Source of the DNA: Streptomyces hiroshimensis
Lineage (GTDB): Bacteria > Actinomycetota > Actinomycetes > Streptomycetales > Streptomycetaceae
Length of the DNA: 64,000 bases
NCBI RefSeq assembly: GCF_014650335.1
Contig: NZ_BMUT01000017.1
Span: forward strand, 62,001-126,000
Direction: 5' to 3'
Position numbers and translations under genes: made by a program. The notes beneath the pieces are model-generated. The model saw only the letters and a list, made by a program, of their open reading frames with translations. It had not been told where the DNA came from and did not search any database. Position 1 is the first letter of the stretch. Each line of letters starts with the position of its first letter. Shown in pieces: positions 42,818 through 52,068 of this stretch.

Positions 42818-44911
42818 TCAGGCGGCGTCCTCGGCCACGTCGTGCCGCCCCGGGACCACGAACTCGCACCACACGCACTTGCCCGAGCCGCGGGACTCGA
42901 CCCCCCACACGTCGGCGAGCCGGTCGACCAGCAGCAGCCCCCGCCCCGACACCCCCGACTCCCCCGGCTCCCGGCGGCGCGGCAGCGTGCTGGACTTGTC
43001 CTCGACGTCGACGCGCACCCGCCGTTCGGGGCCGGTGAGGATGCGGATGGTCACCACGGCCGCGCCGTCGGTGTGCAGCAGGGCGTTGGTCACCAGCTCG
43101 TCGGCGACCAGCTCGATCTCGTCGGAGCGCTCCCGGGCGCCCCAGGCCCGTACGGCGGCGCGGATCATGTGGCGGGCCGCGGAGAGGGCCTCGGGGTCGG
43201 CCGGGGCGATGTGCTGCTGGAGGCGGCCGCCGCCCTGGGTCGCCGCGCCCTGGCGGCGCAGCAGCAGGACGGCCATGTCGTCCTCGCCGACGCGCTCGCC
43301 GATCACGTCGCAGAGCCGGTCGGCCAGCTGGTGGAGCTCGTAGGGGCCGGCGCGGACGACCGCGGACAGCCGCTGCATGCCTTCGTCGAGGTCGGAGCCC
43401 GGCTGTTCGACGAGGCCGTCGGTGAACATCAGCAGGGTCTCGCCCGGGTCGATCTCCACCGTGGTCACGGGGTAGTCGAGCCGGCCGAACTCGGCCGAGA
43501 GGCCGAGCGGCAGCCCGCCGGAGACGGGCAGGCGCCGGCAGGTGCCGTCGGTGTGCCGCAGCAGGGGGTCGATGTGACCCGCGCGCACCAGCTGGACGAC
43601 GCCGGTGGACAGGTCGGCCTCGGCGTAGGCGCAGGTGGCGAAGCGGTCGGTGTCGAGATCGTGGAGGAAGGAGGAGGCGCGGGCCATGACGGTGGCCGGG
43701 GCGTGCCCCTCGGTGGCGTACGCCCGCAGGACGATACGCAGCTGGCCCATGACGGCGGCGGCCTGGGTGTCGTGCCCCTGGACGTCTCCGATGACGGCGC
43801 CGACCCGCCCGCCGGGCAGGGGGATCACGTCGTACCAGTCGCCGCCGATGTCGCGTCCCATGCGGGCCGAGCGGTAGCGGACGGCGATCTGCGCGCCGGG
43901 GATCTCGGGGATGTGGCGCGGCAGCATGGACTGCTGCAGGCCCTCGGCGAGGTCGTGCTCCTGGTCGTAGAGCATGGCGCGGGCGATGGACTGCGAGAGG
44001 CTGCTGGAGAGGGCGATCAGCAGGTTGCGCTCCTGCTGGGTGAAGCCGCGGGTCTCCCGGTAGAGCAGCCCGATGGCGCCGACGGGGCGGGCCTGGGCGA
44101 TGAGCGGGAGGTAGGCGGCGGAGGAGATGCCGGTGTCCTTGATGCGCTCCCACAGCCAGGGGTAGGAGCCGGCGAACTCCTCGCGGGACTCGATGAAGCG
44201 CGGGGCCATCGTGCGGATGACGTCGCTCATGGGGAAGTTGTCGTCGATGCGGGTCCAGCGGGTGCCGGGGACGTAGTGCTCGCCGGGGCCCTCGGCGACC
44301 ATGTGGATCCGGCCCGCCTCGACGATGCCGAGGACGAGCAGGTCGGAGCCGAGGTGCTGGACCGCCCGGTCGTCGCGGAAGAAGTCGATGACGTCCTGGA
44401 CGGTGCGCGCGTGGGCGAGGGCGGCGGTGAGGGTCTCCACGATGGTCGTGTGCGTCAGGCGGTTCTCGTCCCGCCTGACGACGGAGTGGCCGAGCTCCTC
44501 GGCGGCGTCGCGGACGATGCCGATGATGCGGTGCGGGTGGCCCTCCCCGTCGCGCCGGATCCGGCCCTGGGTGTACGTCCAGTGCAGAGTGCCGTCGGGG
44601 GCGCGGATGCGGTAGTAGGCGCTGTAGGTCTCGCGGCCCTCCTTCAGGGCCCGGGTGACCTGCGCGTCGAGGTCGGCGGCGTCGGAGCGCAGGACCTTGC
44701 CGGTCAGACCGGAGAGGCGGCCGTTGAACTCCTCGGGCGTCAGGGCGAAGAGCTCCAGGGCGGAGGCGTCCATGTGCAGCACGCCGGTGTCGAGGTCCCA
44801 GTCGAAGCCGCCCATGCGGTTGAGGGCGAGCGTGAGCTCCGGGCGAGCGGGCCAGTCGTCCGGCACGGACCCGGCCGGCACGGCGGCAGGCGTCGCTCCC
44901 CGATCAACCAT
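42818..44911 (-). CDS. PAS-GAF-PP2C phosphatase with anti-sigma-type HATPase domain
   Basis: This 697-residue protein has a PAS domain (about 25-140: LALNRMGGFDWDLDTGVLHM), GAF (about 155-330), SpoIIE-like PP2C phosphatase (about 345-560: GGDWYDVIPLPGGRVGAVIG, DVQGHD, MFTDGLVE) and a C-terminal serine-kinase-type HATPase (ELVADELVTNALLHT, GRGLLLVDRLADVWGV). This combination controls alternative sigma factors through anti-sigma antagonists, here triggered by signals sensed by PAS/GAF. The ATG at 44911 is preferred over 44995, which would overlap the divergent gene. It has no membrane segment, so it is cytosolic. Confidence 0.87.
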   Translation of the reverse strand: MVDRGATPAAVPAGSVPDDWPARPELTLALNRMGGFDWDLDTGVLHMDASALELFALTPEEFNGRLSGLTGKVLRSDAADLDAQVTRALKEGRETYSAYYRIRAPDGTLHWTYTQGRIRRDGEGHPHRIIGIVRDAAEELGHSVVRRDENRLTHTTIVETLTAALAHARTVQDVIDFFRDDRAVQHLGSDLLVLGIVEAGRIHMVAEGPGEHYVPGTRWTRIDDNFPMSDVIRTMAPRFIESREEFAGSYPWLWERIKDTGISSAAYLPLIAQARPVGAIGLLYRETRGFTQQERNLLIALSSSLSQSIARAMLYDQEHDLAEGLQQSMLPRHIPEIPGAQIAVRYRSARMGRDIGGDWYDVIPLPGGRVGAVIGDVQGHDTQAAAVMGQLRIVLRAYATEGHAPATVMARASSFLHDLDTDRFATCAYAEADLSTGVVQLVRAGHIDPLLRHTDGTCRRLPVSGGLPLGLSAEFGRLDYPVTTVEIDPGETLLMFTDGLVEQPGSDLDEGMQRLSAVVRAGPYELHQLADRLCDVIGERVGEDDMAVLLLRRQGAATQGGGRLQQHIAPADPEALSAARHMIRAAVRAWGARERSDEIELVADELVTNALLHTDGAAVVTIRILTGPERRVRVDVEDKSSTLPRRREPGESGVSGRGLLLVDRLADVWGVESRGSGKCVWCEFVVPGRHDVAEDAA

Positions 44912-44981
44912 AGAGCTACTCTGACACCTTTTGCCCGTTTCTTCGATGCGACTGCGCGCTCCGGAGTGGTACGGATACGCC

Positions 44982-46412
44982 ATGGAGTGGTTCACGGTCT
45001 CCGGGTACTGGCTGAGCAGGCTGGTGCTGCAGCGTGCGCTCGCCGGCGTCTACCTGGTGGCCTTCCTGGCGGCGGCCCTCCAGTTCCGCGCCCTCATCGG
45101 CGAGCGGGGGATGCTGCCGGTGCCGCGCTTCGTGCGCCACGTGCCCTTCGGCAGGGCTCCCGGCGTCTTCCAGCTGCACTACTCGGACCGGTTCTTCGCG
45201 GCATGGGCGTGGGCGGGCGCCGCGCTGGCGGCCGCGGTGGCGGCGGGCGCGGCGGACGCGGTGCCCCTGTGGGCGGCGATGGCGATGTGGGCCGCCCTGT
45301 GGGTGATGTACCTGTCGATCGTCAACGTGGGCCAGACCTGGTACGGCTTCGGCTGGGAGTCGCTGCTGCTGGAGGCCGGATTCCTCGCGGTGTTCCTGGG
45401 CAACGCCCGCACGGACCCGCCGGTCCTCGTGCTGTGGCTGATGCGCTGGCTGGTCTTCCGCGTCGAGTTCGGCGCAGGGCTGATCAAGATGCGCGGCGAC
45501 CCCTGCTGGCGGGACCTGACCTGCCTGTACTACCACCACGAGACCCAGCCCATGCCGGGCCCGCTGAGCTGGTTCTTCCACCGTCTGCCGCGGCCGCTGC
45601 ACCGCGTCGAGACGGCCGCGAACCACATCGCCCAGCTCGTCGTGCCGGTCGCGCTCTTCACCCCGCAGCCCGTCGCGAGCACGGCCGCCGCCGTGATCAT
45701 CTGCACCCAGCTCTGGCTCGTCGCCTCCGGCAACTTCTCCTGGCTCAACTGGCTGACCATCGTCATGGCCCTCGCCGCGGTCGACGGCTCCGCGGCGGCG
45801 GAGCTCTTCGGCCTGCCGGCGCACTCCCCGGCGCCCCCTCCGCCGGGCTGGTACGAGGGCCTCGTCATCGCCGCGACCGCGCTCGTGGCCGTGCTGAGCT
45901 GGTGGCCGGTGCGCAACATGCTCTCGCGGCAGCAGCGGATGAACATGTCCTTCAACGCCTTCCACCTGGTCAACACCTACGGGGCGTTCGGCAGCATCAA
46001 CCGCAGGCGCTACGAGGTGGTGGTCGAGGGCACCGACGAGGAGCGGATCGGGCCGGACACGGTCTGGAAGGAGTACGGCTTCAAGGGCAAGCCCGGCGAC
46101 CTGCGGCGGCTGCCCCGCCAGTACGCCCCGTACCACCTGCGGCTCGACTGGATGATGTGGTTCGCCGGGATCTCCCCCGCCTACGCCGAGCCGTGGTTCG
46201 GCCCCTTCGTGGAGCGACTGCTGACGGGCGACCGGGCCACCCTGCGGCTGCTGCGGCACAACCCCTTCCCCGGCGCCCCGCCGACCCACGTACGGGCTCG
46301 GCTCTACCTCTATCGCTTCACCACGTGGCAGGAGCGGCGGGAGTCCGGTGCCTGGTGGCACCGCACGCTGCGGGGCGAGTTCCTGCCGGCGGTGGCGCTG
46401 CGGCGCGATTGA
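44982..46412 (+). CDS. lipase maturation factor-family membrane protein
   Basis: This 476-residue polytopic protein starts MEWFTVSGYWLSRLVLQRAL, nearly the canonical beginning of the lipase maturation factor family (related to LMF1). It also has WYGFGWESLLLEAGFLA, LLKMRGDPCWRDLTCL-type loop (LIKMRGDPCWRDL), LVNTYGAFGSINRRRYEV and the C-terminal RYAPYHLRLDWMMWF-like block. In animals LMF1 aids lipase folding; in bacteria the role is unproven. I chose the ATG at 44982 by family start, although the frame is open to 44931. It is divergent from the phosphatase gene, with 70 bases between. Confidence 0.85.
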   Translation: MEWFTVSGYWLSRLVLQRALAGVYLVAFLAAALQFRALIGERGMLPVPRFVRHVPFGRAPGVFQLHYSDRFFAAWAWAGAALAAAVAAGAADAVPLWAAMAMWAALWVMYLSIVNVGQTWYGFGWESLLLEAGFLAVFLGNARTDPPVLVLWLMRWLVFRVEFGAGLIKMRGDPCWRDLTCLYYHHETQPMPGPLSWFFHRLPRPLHRVETAANHIAQLVVPVALFTPQPVASTAAAVIICTQLWLVASGNFSWLNWLTIVMALAAVDGSAAAELFGLPAHSPAPPPPGWYEGLVIAATALVAVLSWWPVRNMLSRQQRMNMSFNAFHLVNTYGAFGSINRRRYEVVVEGTDEERIGPDTVWKEYGFKGKPGDLRRLPRQYAPYHLRLDWMMWFAGISPAYAEPWFGPFVERLLTGDRATLRLLRHNPFPGAPPTHVRARLYLYRFTTWQERRESGAWWHRTLRGEFLPAVALRRD

Positions 46413-46460
46413 GCCTCCGGCGGAATGCGCCGCCGCCGCAACCGGCGTGTGCGTCATGGG

Positions 46461-47867
46461 TCAGGAGCCGCGCCGCGAGGCCAGCCCGCACAGGGCCAGC
46501 TCGGCGGCCGTGATCGACGGCTCGCTGCGCACGGCGCCGCCGGGCCCGCGCAGCACGCCGAGCACGACAGACGGCTTGACCAGGGCCGTCATCGGCGCGG
46601 ACAGCGTCATCACATCGAAGAGGGAGCGCATGACGACCGGGTTCACGGTCGCGGTGCGCATCAGGCGCTGGACGTAGCCGCGCAGCAGCCGGGCCGCGGC
46701 CGGGGGCCGCTCGCCGATCGCGCCGGGGTAGTTGATGTCCTCGCCGGTGGCCAGGTCCCACGGGCTGCCCGCGGTGCGGCCGACCGCGTGCTGGATGCGC
46801 CGGGCCAGGCCGGGCGAGCCCAGGCCCTGACCGGCCAGGATGCCGTGGATCGCGACCGCGCTGTGGGCGGCCACGGACATGCCCTGCCCGTAGACGGGGT
46901 TGAACGTCGCGACGGCGTCCCCCACCACCGCGAACCCCTCCGGCCAGGCGGACATGCGCTCGAAGTAGCGCCGGCGGTTGACGGTGCTGCGGGTGAGGTG
47001 GACGTCGGTCAGCGGCTCGCGGTCCGCGATCAGATCGGCGATCAGGGGGTGGCGCAGGCTGCGTACGAACGGCTCGAACTCCCCGGCCTCCCGCGAGGGT
47101 TCGCCGCCGCGCGTGCCGCAGGCCGTCAGCAGCCAGCGACCGCCCTCGACGGGAACCATCGTCGCGCCCTGGCCCGGCTCCCGGCCATGCGGATCCGCCT
47201 GGACGCTGACCACGGGGAAGCGCTCGCTGCCGACGGGCGCCCGGAAGATCCGGGTCACGTAGACCATGCCGGTGTCGACGGTCTCCTCGTGCGCGGGGTG
47301 CAGCCCGAGCTCGGTGAGGCGGCGCGCGGCCTGGGAGCCGCGCCCGGAGGCGTCGACCACCAGATCCGCCTCCAGCGCCTCCGCGGAGTGACTGCCGGCC
47401 GTGCGGACCTTCACGCCGGTGACCCGCTGTGCGCCACCGAGCAGCGCGAGGGCGTCCGTCTCCTCGCGGAGCGTGACGCCGGGCAGGGCCAGGACCTGCT
47501 CGCGGACGACCATGTCCAGCAGATCGCGCGTGCAGGCCATCAGGAACTGCGTGCCCGGCCAGCGCGGGTACCAGCCGTGCGGGCCCATCGCCACCAGCCC
47601 GGTCCCCAGCGGGATCCGGCGGGCCCCCGCGCGCACCCACCCCTCGATCGTGCCGGGCAGCAGGGACTCCACCGCCCGGGCGCCGCCGGACATCATCAGG
47701 TGCGCGTGCCGCGCCTGCGGCAGACCCTTGCGCGGCTCCATCCCCTCGGGCAGCCGGTCGCGCTCCACGATCACGACCTCGCCGGCGTGCCGGGCGAGCG
47801 CGGCCGCGGCCAGCATGCCGGCCATGCCCGCGCCGAGGACCACCGCGCGGCCCCTGTTCTCTGTCAT
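46461..47867 (-). CDS. FAD-dependent monooxygenase-like oxidoreductase
   Basis: This 468-residue protein has an N-terminal dinucleotide fold (RAVVLGAGMAGMLAAAALAR then EVVIVERD), DLVVDASGRGSQ in the middle, and GFAVVGDAVATFNPVYGQGM, the FAD-pyrophosphate motif of aromatic-hydroxylase-like flavoproteins. It resembles geranylgeranyl-reductase or squalene-epoxidase-type enzymes in Streptomyces; the substrate is unknown. The ATG at 47867 is preceded by GGAGGG. It converges with the lipase maturation factor gene, with 48 bases between stops, and diverges from the PHP gene. Confidence 0.82.
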   Translation of the reverse strand: MTENRGRAVVLGAGMAGMLAAAALARHAGEVVIVERDRLPEGMEPRKGLPQARHAHLMMSGGARAVESLLPGTIEGWVRAGARRIPLGTGLVAMGPHGWYPRWPGTQFLMACTRDLLDMVVREQVLALPGVTLREETDALALLGGAQRVTGVKVRTAGSHSAEALEADLVVDASGRGSQAARRLTELGLHPAHEETVDTGMVYVTRIFRAPVGSERFPVVSVQADPHGREPGQGATMVPVEGGRWLLTACGTRGGEPSREAGEFEPFVRSLRHPLIADLIADREPLTDVHLTRSTVNRRRYFERMSAWPEGFAVVGDAVATFNPVYGQGMSVAAHSAVAIHGILAGQGLGSPGLARRIQHAVGRTAGSPWDLATGEDINYPGAIGERPPAAARLLRGYVQRLMRTATVNPVVMRSLFDVMTLSAPMTALVKPSVVLGVLRGPGGAVRSEPSITAAELALCGLASRRGS

Positions 47868-47996
47868 GCCCCCACCCTCCCCACCGCGCACGGCGCCTAC
47901 TCACCGGTTCACCCGAGGGTGCACGCCCCGCGCGGCATGCGCGCGCCCCGCGGATCGCGCACCGTAGGACGTGGGGCGAAGGAGGCGGTGAGCGCG

Positions 47997-49016
47997 ATGG
48001 ACCCGGTGGAGGCACTGGACCGGATCGCCTTCCTGCTGGAGCGCACGGACGCGCCCACGTACCGGGTCAAGGCGTTCCGTACGGCCTCCGAGGTGATCGC
48101 CGGGCTGCCGGAGGAGGACGTACGGCGCAGGGCGGCCGCGGGCACGCTGACCGCCGAGAAGGGCATCGGCCCCAAGACCGCCGGCGTGGTGGCCGAGGCC
48201 CTCGCCGGGCGCGTACCCGGGTACCTGGCCAAGCTGGAGGAGGAGGCGGCGCAGGAGCCGCTGGCCGAGGGCGGCGAGACCCTGCGCGCGGCGCTGCGCG
48301 GCGACTGCCACCTGCACTCGGACTGGTCCGACGGCGGCAGCCCGATCGAGGCCATGGCCCGCGCGGCGCGCGGCCTCGGACACGAGTGGGCGGTGCTGAC
48401 CGACCACTCCCCCCGGCTGACCATCGCCCGGGGGCTGACCGCGGAGCGGCTGCGCTCCCAGCTCGGCGTGGTCGCCGAGGTGAACGAGAGGCTCGGCGAC
48501 GGCTTCCGGCTGCTGCGGGGCATCGAGTGCGACATCCTCGACGACGGCTCGCTCGACCAGGAGCCCGGCCTGCTCGGCGAGCTCGACGTCGTCGTCGCCT
48601 CGGTGCACTCCAAGCTGCGCATGGACGCGGACGCCATGACCCGCCGGCTGGTCGGAGCCGTGGCCAACCCCCTGGTGGACATCCTCGGGCACTGCACCGG
48701 GCGGCTGCTGGCGGGCCGGGGACGGCCCGAGTCCGCCTTCGACGCGGCCATGGTCTTCGCCGCGTGCGCCCGCTTCGGGACCGCCGTGGAGATCAACTGC
48801 CGCCCCGAGCGGCTGGACCCTCCCCGTCGTCTGATCCGCCGGGCGCTGGACGCGGGCGTGCTGTTCTCGATCGACAGCGACGCGCACGCCCCCGGTCAGC
48901 TCGACTGGCAGATCCACGGCTGCGCCCGCGCCGAGGAGTGCGGGGTGCCCGCCGAACGCGTCATCACGACGTGGACGGCGCCCCGGCTGCTGGAGTGGGC
49001 GCGCGGGAAGCGCTAG
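47997..49016 (+). CDS. PHP-domain phosphoesterase with N-terminal HhH region
   Basis: This 339-residue protein has N-terminal helix-hairpin-helix sequence (LTAEKGIGPKTAGVVAEALA), as in the DNA-binding 8-kDa/HhH part of family X polymerases. A PHP domain follows with H105-x-H107 in GDCHLHSDWSDGG, LTDHSPRLTIARG, GIECDILDDG, VASVHSKL, ILGHCTGRL and SDAHAPGQ: all metal-binding motifs intact. The polymerase palm of PolX is absent, so it is a stand-alone phosphoesterase, possibly a 3'-end processing exonuclease. It sits next to ligase, polymerase and Ku genes of end joining. The ATG at 47997 has AAGGAGG 11 nt upstream; GTG at 47988 is an alternative. Confidence 0.82.
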   Translation: MDPVEALDRIAFLLERTDAPTYRVKAFRTASEVIAGLPEEDVRRRAAAGTLTAEKGIGPKTAGVVAEALAGRVPGYLAKLEEEAAQEPLAEGGETLRAALRGDCHLHSDWSDGGSPIEAMARAARGLGHEWAVLTDHSPRLTIARGLTAERLRSQLGVVAEVNERLGDGFRLLRGIECDILDDGSLDQEPGLLGELDVVVASVHSKLRMDADAMTRRLVGAVANPLVDILGHCTGRLLAGRGRPESAFDAAMVFAACARFGTAVEINCRPERLDPPRRLIRRALDAGVLFSIDSDAHAPGQLDWQIHGCARAEECGVPAERVITTWTAPRLLEWARGKR

Positions 49017-49026
49017 GCGGCAGGCG

Positions 49027-50001
49027 ATGGCCCCCACCGCCGCACGCACCCCGGCCGCGCCGCCCGCGATCCGGCCGATGCTGGCGACCCCCGCGCCCCT
49101 GCCCCCCGCGGCCGAGGAGGCGGCGTGGGCCTTCGAGGTCAAGTGGGACGGGATCCGCCTGGTCGTGGGCGTGCCCGGGGACGGCACCGCCCGGCCGGTC
49201 ACCCGCGCCGGCAACGACGCGACCGTGACGTACCCCGAACTGCAGGCCCTGGGAGAGCGGCTGCGCGGCCGGCCCGCGGTCCTCGACGGCGAGGTCGTCG
49301 CCCTGGACGGGGCGGGGCGGCCCGACTTCGGGCTGCTCCAGCGCCGCATGGGCGTCACCGACCCGCGGCGGGCGGCCCGCCTCGCGGCGGAGTACCCCGT
49401 ACGCCTCATGCTGTTCGACCTCATGCACCTCGACGGCCGGTCCCTGCTGGGCCTCCCCTACCGGGAGCGGCGCGCGGTCCTGGAGGGCCTGGGCCTCGCG
49501 GGCCCGGCCTGGTCGGTGCCGGCCGCCGTGGAGGGGCACGGGCGGCAGGCCTGGGAGGCCACGCTCGAAGGCGGGTTCGAGGGCGTCGTCGCGAAGAAGC
49601 TCACCTCCCTCTACACGCCGGGCGTCCGGTCATCCGAATGGCGCAAGACCAAGCACGTCGTCACCCTCGACGTGGTCATCGGCGGCTGGGCCCAGGGCCG
49701 CGGCGCCCTCTCCGGGCTGCCCGGGGCGGTCCTCGTCGGCGTCGAGGAGCCGGAGGGCCTGCGGTACGCCGGCTCCGTCGGATCGGGGCTGTCCGAGCGC
49801 GAACGCCGGGACCTCGCCCGCTACCTGTCGGTGATCCCGCGCGCGGACCCGCCGTTCGCCGGTCCCGTCGACGTGCCGGGTGCGCAGTGGGTCGAGCCCC
49901 GGCTCGTCGCCGAGGTCGTCTTCTCCGGCTGGACGGCGTCCGGCCGCCTCCGGCACCCTGTCTGGCACCGGCTGCGCCCCGATCTGACGCGGCTCGGCTG
50001 A
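49027..50001 (+). CDS. ATP-dependent DNA ligase (LigD ligase-domain type)
   Basis: This 324-residue ligase has motif I FEVKWDGIR with adenylated Lys39, RPAVLDGEVVALD (motif III region), LMLFDLMHLDG, GFEGVVAKKL (motif IV), WRKTKHVVTLDVVIGGW (motif V), and a C-terminal OB-fold with a PRLVAEVVFSGWT-like block. It corresponds to the ligase domain of bacterial LigD, encoded alone; it seals nicks, presumably at double-strand-break ends. It follows the PHP gene after 10 bases, so the two are co-transcribed. The polymerase domain is encoded separately on the opposite strand. Confidence 0.92.
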   Translation: MAPTAARTPAAPPAIRPMLATPAPLPPAAEEAAWAFEVKWDGIRLVVGVPGDGTARPVTRAGNDATVTYPELQALGERLRGRPAVLDGEVVALDGAGRPDFGLLQRRMGVTDPRRAARLAAEYPVRLMLFDLMHLDGRSLLGLPYRERRAVLEGLGLAGPAWSVPAAVEGHGRQAWEATLEGGFEGVVAKKLTSLYTPGVRSSEWRKTKHVVTLDVVIGGWAQGRGALSGLPGAVLVGVEEPEGLRYAGSVGSGLSERERRDLARYLSVIPRADPPFAGPVDVPGAQWVEPRLVAEVVFSGWTASGRLRHPVWHRLRPDLTRLG

Positions 50002-50068
50002 CGCAGCCCGGCGACACGGCTTCGCTGACGCCGCCCGACCGGCTCGGCTCGGCCGGCGCCGGGGGGCG

Positions 50069-50974
50069 TCACGGGAGGGGCGCGCGGGTGGCGTCGCCGG
50101 TGAGCGAGGCCAGCAGGTCCCCGTACGTCTCCGCCCGGTCCAGCACCTGCTCGGGGGTGAACGCGAGCTCGTCCGGGTCCCGGCAGGCGGCGACCTCGTC
50201 CCAGGTGACCGGGGCGGCCACCCCGGGGCTGCCCTCCCGCAGCCGCACGGTATAGGGCGCGGCGGTGGTCTTGGCGCTCGCGTTCTGCGACCAGTCGATG
50301 AGGACCTTCCCCCGGCGTTCGACGCGCGCCATGGAGACCACGACGAGGCCGGGGTGCTCGCCCATCATGCGGGCGGCCAGCGCCTTGGCGTAGCCGCCGG
50401 CGTCCCGGCCGGACGCGGCGCGGACCGGCGCGTACAGGTGCAGGCCCTTGGAGCCGGAGACGACGGCGTGGGCGGTGAGCCCGTCGTCCTCCAGGAGCTG
50501 ACGCAGCCGCTGGGCGACCCGGCAGCAGACCACGAGGTCGGCGCCCGGGCCGGGGTCCAGGTCCAGGACGAGCCGGTCGTGGCCGTCGGGGCCGGCGGTC
50601 GCCGTCCACTGCGGGACGTGCACCTCGTACGCGCCGAGGTTGGCCATCGCGACCAGGGCGGCCGTGGTGTCGATGACGACCTGCTCGGTGACGCCCTCGC
50701 GGTGCTCCACCGGAACGACCCGCACCCACCCGGGCTTGCCGCCGGGCGGGTTCTTGGCGACCCAGCTCTGCCCGCCCGGACCCTCCGGGGCGCGGACGAA
50801 GGAGGCGGGCCGGTCGGCCGTGTGCGCCACCATCACCGGGGCGATGCGTGCGTAGTACTGCAGCACCTGCGCCTTGGTGTGGCCCGATGCCGGGAAGAGC
50901 ACCCGGTCGAGGTGGGTCAGGGCCAGCCGGTGGCCCCCGATCTCCACCGCCTGCCGCTCCGGGGAGACGGACAT
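50069..50974 (-). CDS. LigD-type polymerase (primase-fold, NHEJ)
   Basis: This 301-residue archaeo-eukaryotic-primase-fold polymerase has LTHLDRVLFPASGHTKAQVL at the start, DRLVLDLDPGPGADL with the metal-binding Asp pair, SGSKGLHLYAPV, and RVERRGKVLIDWSQN: the conserved motifs of LigD polymerase domains. These add ribonucleotides or short DNA stretches at break ends. The gene is divergent from ku, with 32 bases between starts, so both can be controlled from one small promoter region. It converges with the ligase gene. Confidence 0.92.
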   Translation of the reverse strand: MSVSPERQAVEIGGHRLALTHLDRVLFPASGHTKAQVLQYYARIAPVMVAHTADRPASFVRAPEGPGGQSWVAKNPPGGKPGWVRVVPVEHREGVTEQVVIDTTAALVAMANLGAYEVHVPQWTATAGPDGHDRLVLDLDPGPGADLVVCCRVAQRLRQLLEDDGLTAHAVVSGSKGLHLYAPVRAASGRDAGGYAKALAARMMGEHPGLVVVSMARVERRGKVLIDWSQNASAKTTAAPYTVRLREGSPGVAAPVTWDEVAACRDPDELAFTPEQVLDRAETYGDLLASLTGDATRAPLP

Positions 50975-51006
50975 AAGGTAGGAATTCCCCGTGGAGGGAT
51001 AAAACT

Positions 51007-52050
51007 ATGCGGACCATGTGGAAAGGTGCGATTGGCTTCGGGCTGGTGTCCGTGCCCGTCCGGCTGTACGCCGCCACCCAGGAACACGGCCTCAGACTGC
51101 ACCAGGTCCACGACGAGGACGGCGGCCGGATCCACCTCAAGCGCGTCTGCGAGGCCTGCGGCGAACAGGTCGACTACGAGCACATCGCCAAGGGCTTCCA
51201 GGACGACGAGGGACACACCGCCGTCGTCACCCAGGACGAGCTGGCCGGGCTGCCGCTGCCCAGCAAGAAGCTCATCGACGTGCTCGCCTTCGTCGACGCC
51301 GACCGGATCGACCCCCTGCAGCTCACCAACGGCTACTACCTGGCGCCCGAGAGCGCGGCGGCGAACAAGCCCTACGTCCTGCTGCGCGAGACCCTCAAGC
51401 AGACCGAACGGGTGGCCGTCACCAAGATCGCGCTGCGCACCCGGGAGTCCCTGGCCCTCCTGCGGGTCCACGGCGACCTGCTCACCCTGCACACCATGTA
51501 CTGGCCGGACGAGATCCGCGACAGCGCCGGCCTCGCCCCGCCCTCCTCGGTCACCGTGCGGCCTCAGGAGCTGAAGATGGCGACGAGCCTGATGGACACC
51601 CTCTCCGAGGAGTTCGACCTCGACGAGCTGGAGGACGAGTACGAGATCGCCCTGAGCGAGCTGATCGACGCCCACCTGTCCGACCGGCCGGTCCCCAGGA
51701 AGGAGACGGCACCCGCACCGGACAACGTCATCGATCTGATGGCCGCCCTCCAGGCGTCCATCGACAATGCGGCCGGGAAGACGGGGGAGAAAGCGGAGAG
51801 AGGCGCCAAGAAGGCGGCCGCATCCGGGAAATCGGCGCGGAGCACCGCAAAGAAATCCGCCGCACCGCGAAAACGCACGGCCGCCAAGAAGACGGCGGCA
51901 GCCTCCTCCACCTCCACGGGCAAGAGGGCCGCCGCTTCCTCCTCCAAGAGCGCAACGGCCAAGAGCACCACCGCCAAGAGCACCACGGCCAAGACGGCCA
52001 AGGCGGCCAAGAAGACGGCGGCCGGGAAGACCGGCCGCCGCGCTTCCTGA
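51007..52050 (+). CDS. ku: Ku-like end-binding protein with Lys/Ala-rich tail
   Basis: This 347-residue protein has a Ku core of about 255 residues: MRTMWKGAIGFGLVSVPVRL, CEACGEQVDYEHIAKGFQ, LAFVDADRIDPLQLTNGYYL and KMATSLMDTL. The C-terminal 90 residues are low-complexity Lys/Ala/Ser/Thr (SGKSARSTAKKSAAPRKRTA and so on), like histone H1, as in other streptomycete Ku proteins, and should bind DNA non-specifically. Ku threads onto double-strand ends and recruits the ligase and polymerase. GGAGGG precedes the ATG by 8 nt. Confidence 0.94.
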   Translation: MRTMWKGAIGFGLVSVPVRLYAATQEHGLRLHQVHDEDGGRIHLKRVCEACGEQVDYEHIAKGFQDDEGHTAVVTQDELAGLPLPSKKLIDVLAFVDADRIDPLQLTNGYYLAPESAAANKPYVLLRETLKQTERVAVTKIALRTRESLALLRVHGDLLTLHTMYWPDEIRDSAGLAPPSSVTVRPQELKMATSLMDTLSEEFDLDELEDEYEIALSELIDAHLSDRPVPRKETAPAPDNVIDLMAALQASIDNAAGKTGEKAERGAKKAAASGKSARSTAKKSAAPRKRTAAKKTAAASSTSTGKRAAASSSKSATAKSTTAKSTTAKTAKAAKKTAAGKTGRRAS

Positions 52051-52068
52051 ACCCGGCCCGCCCGGGGC

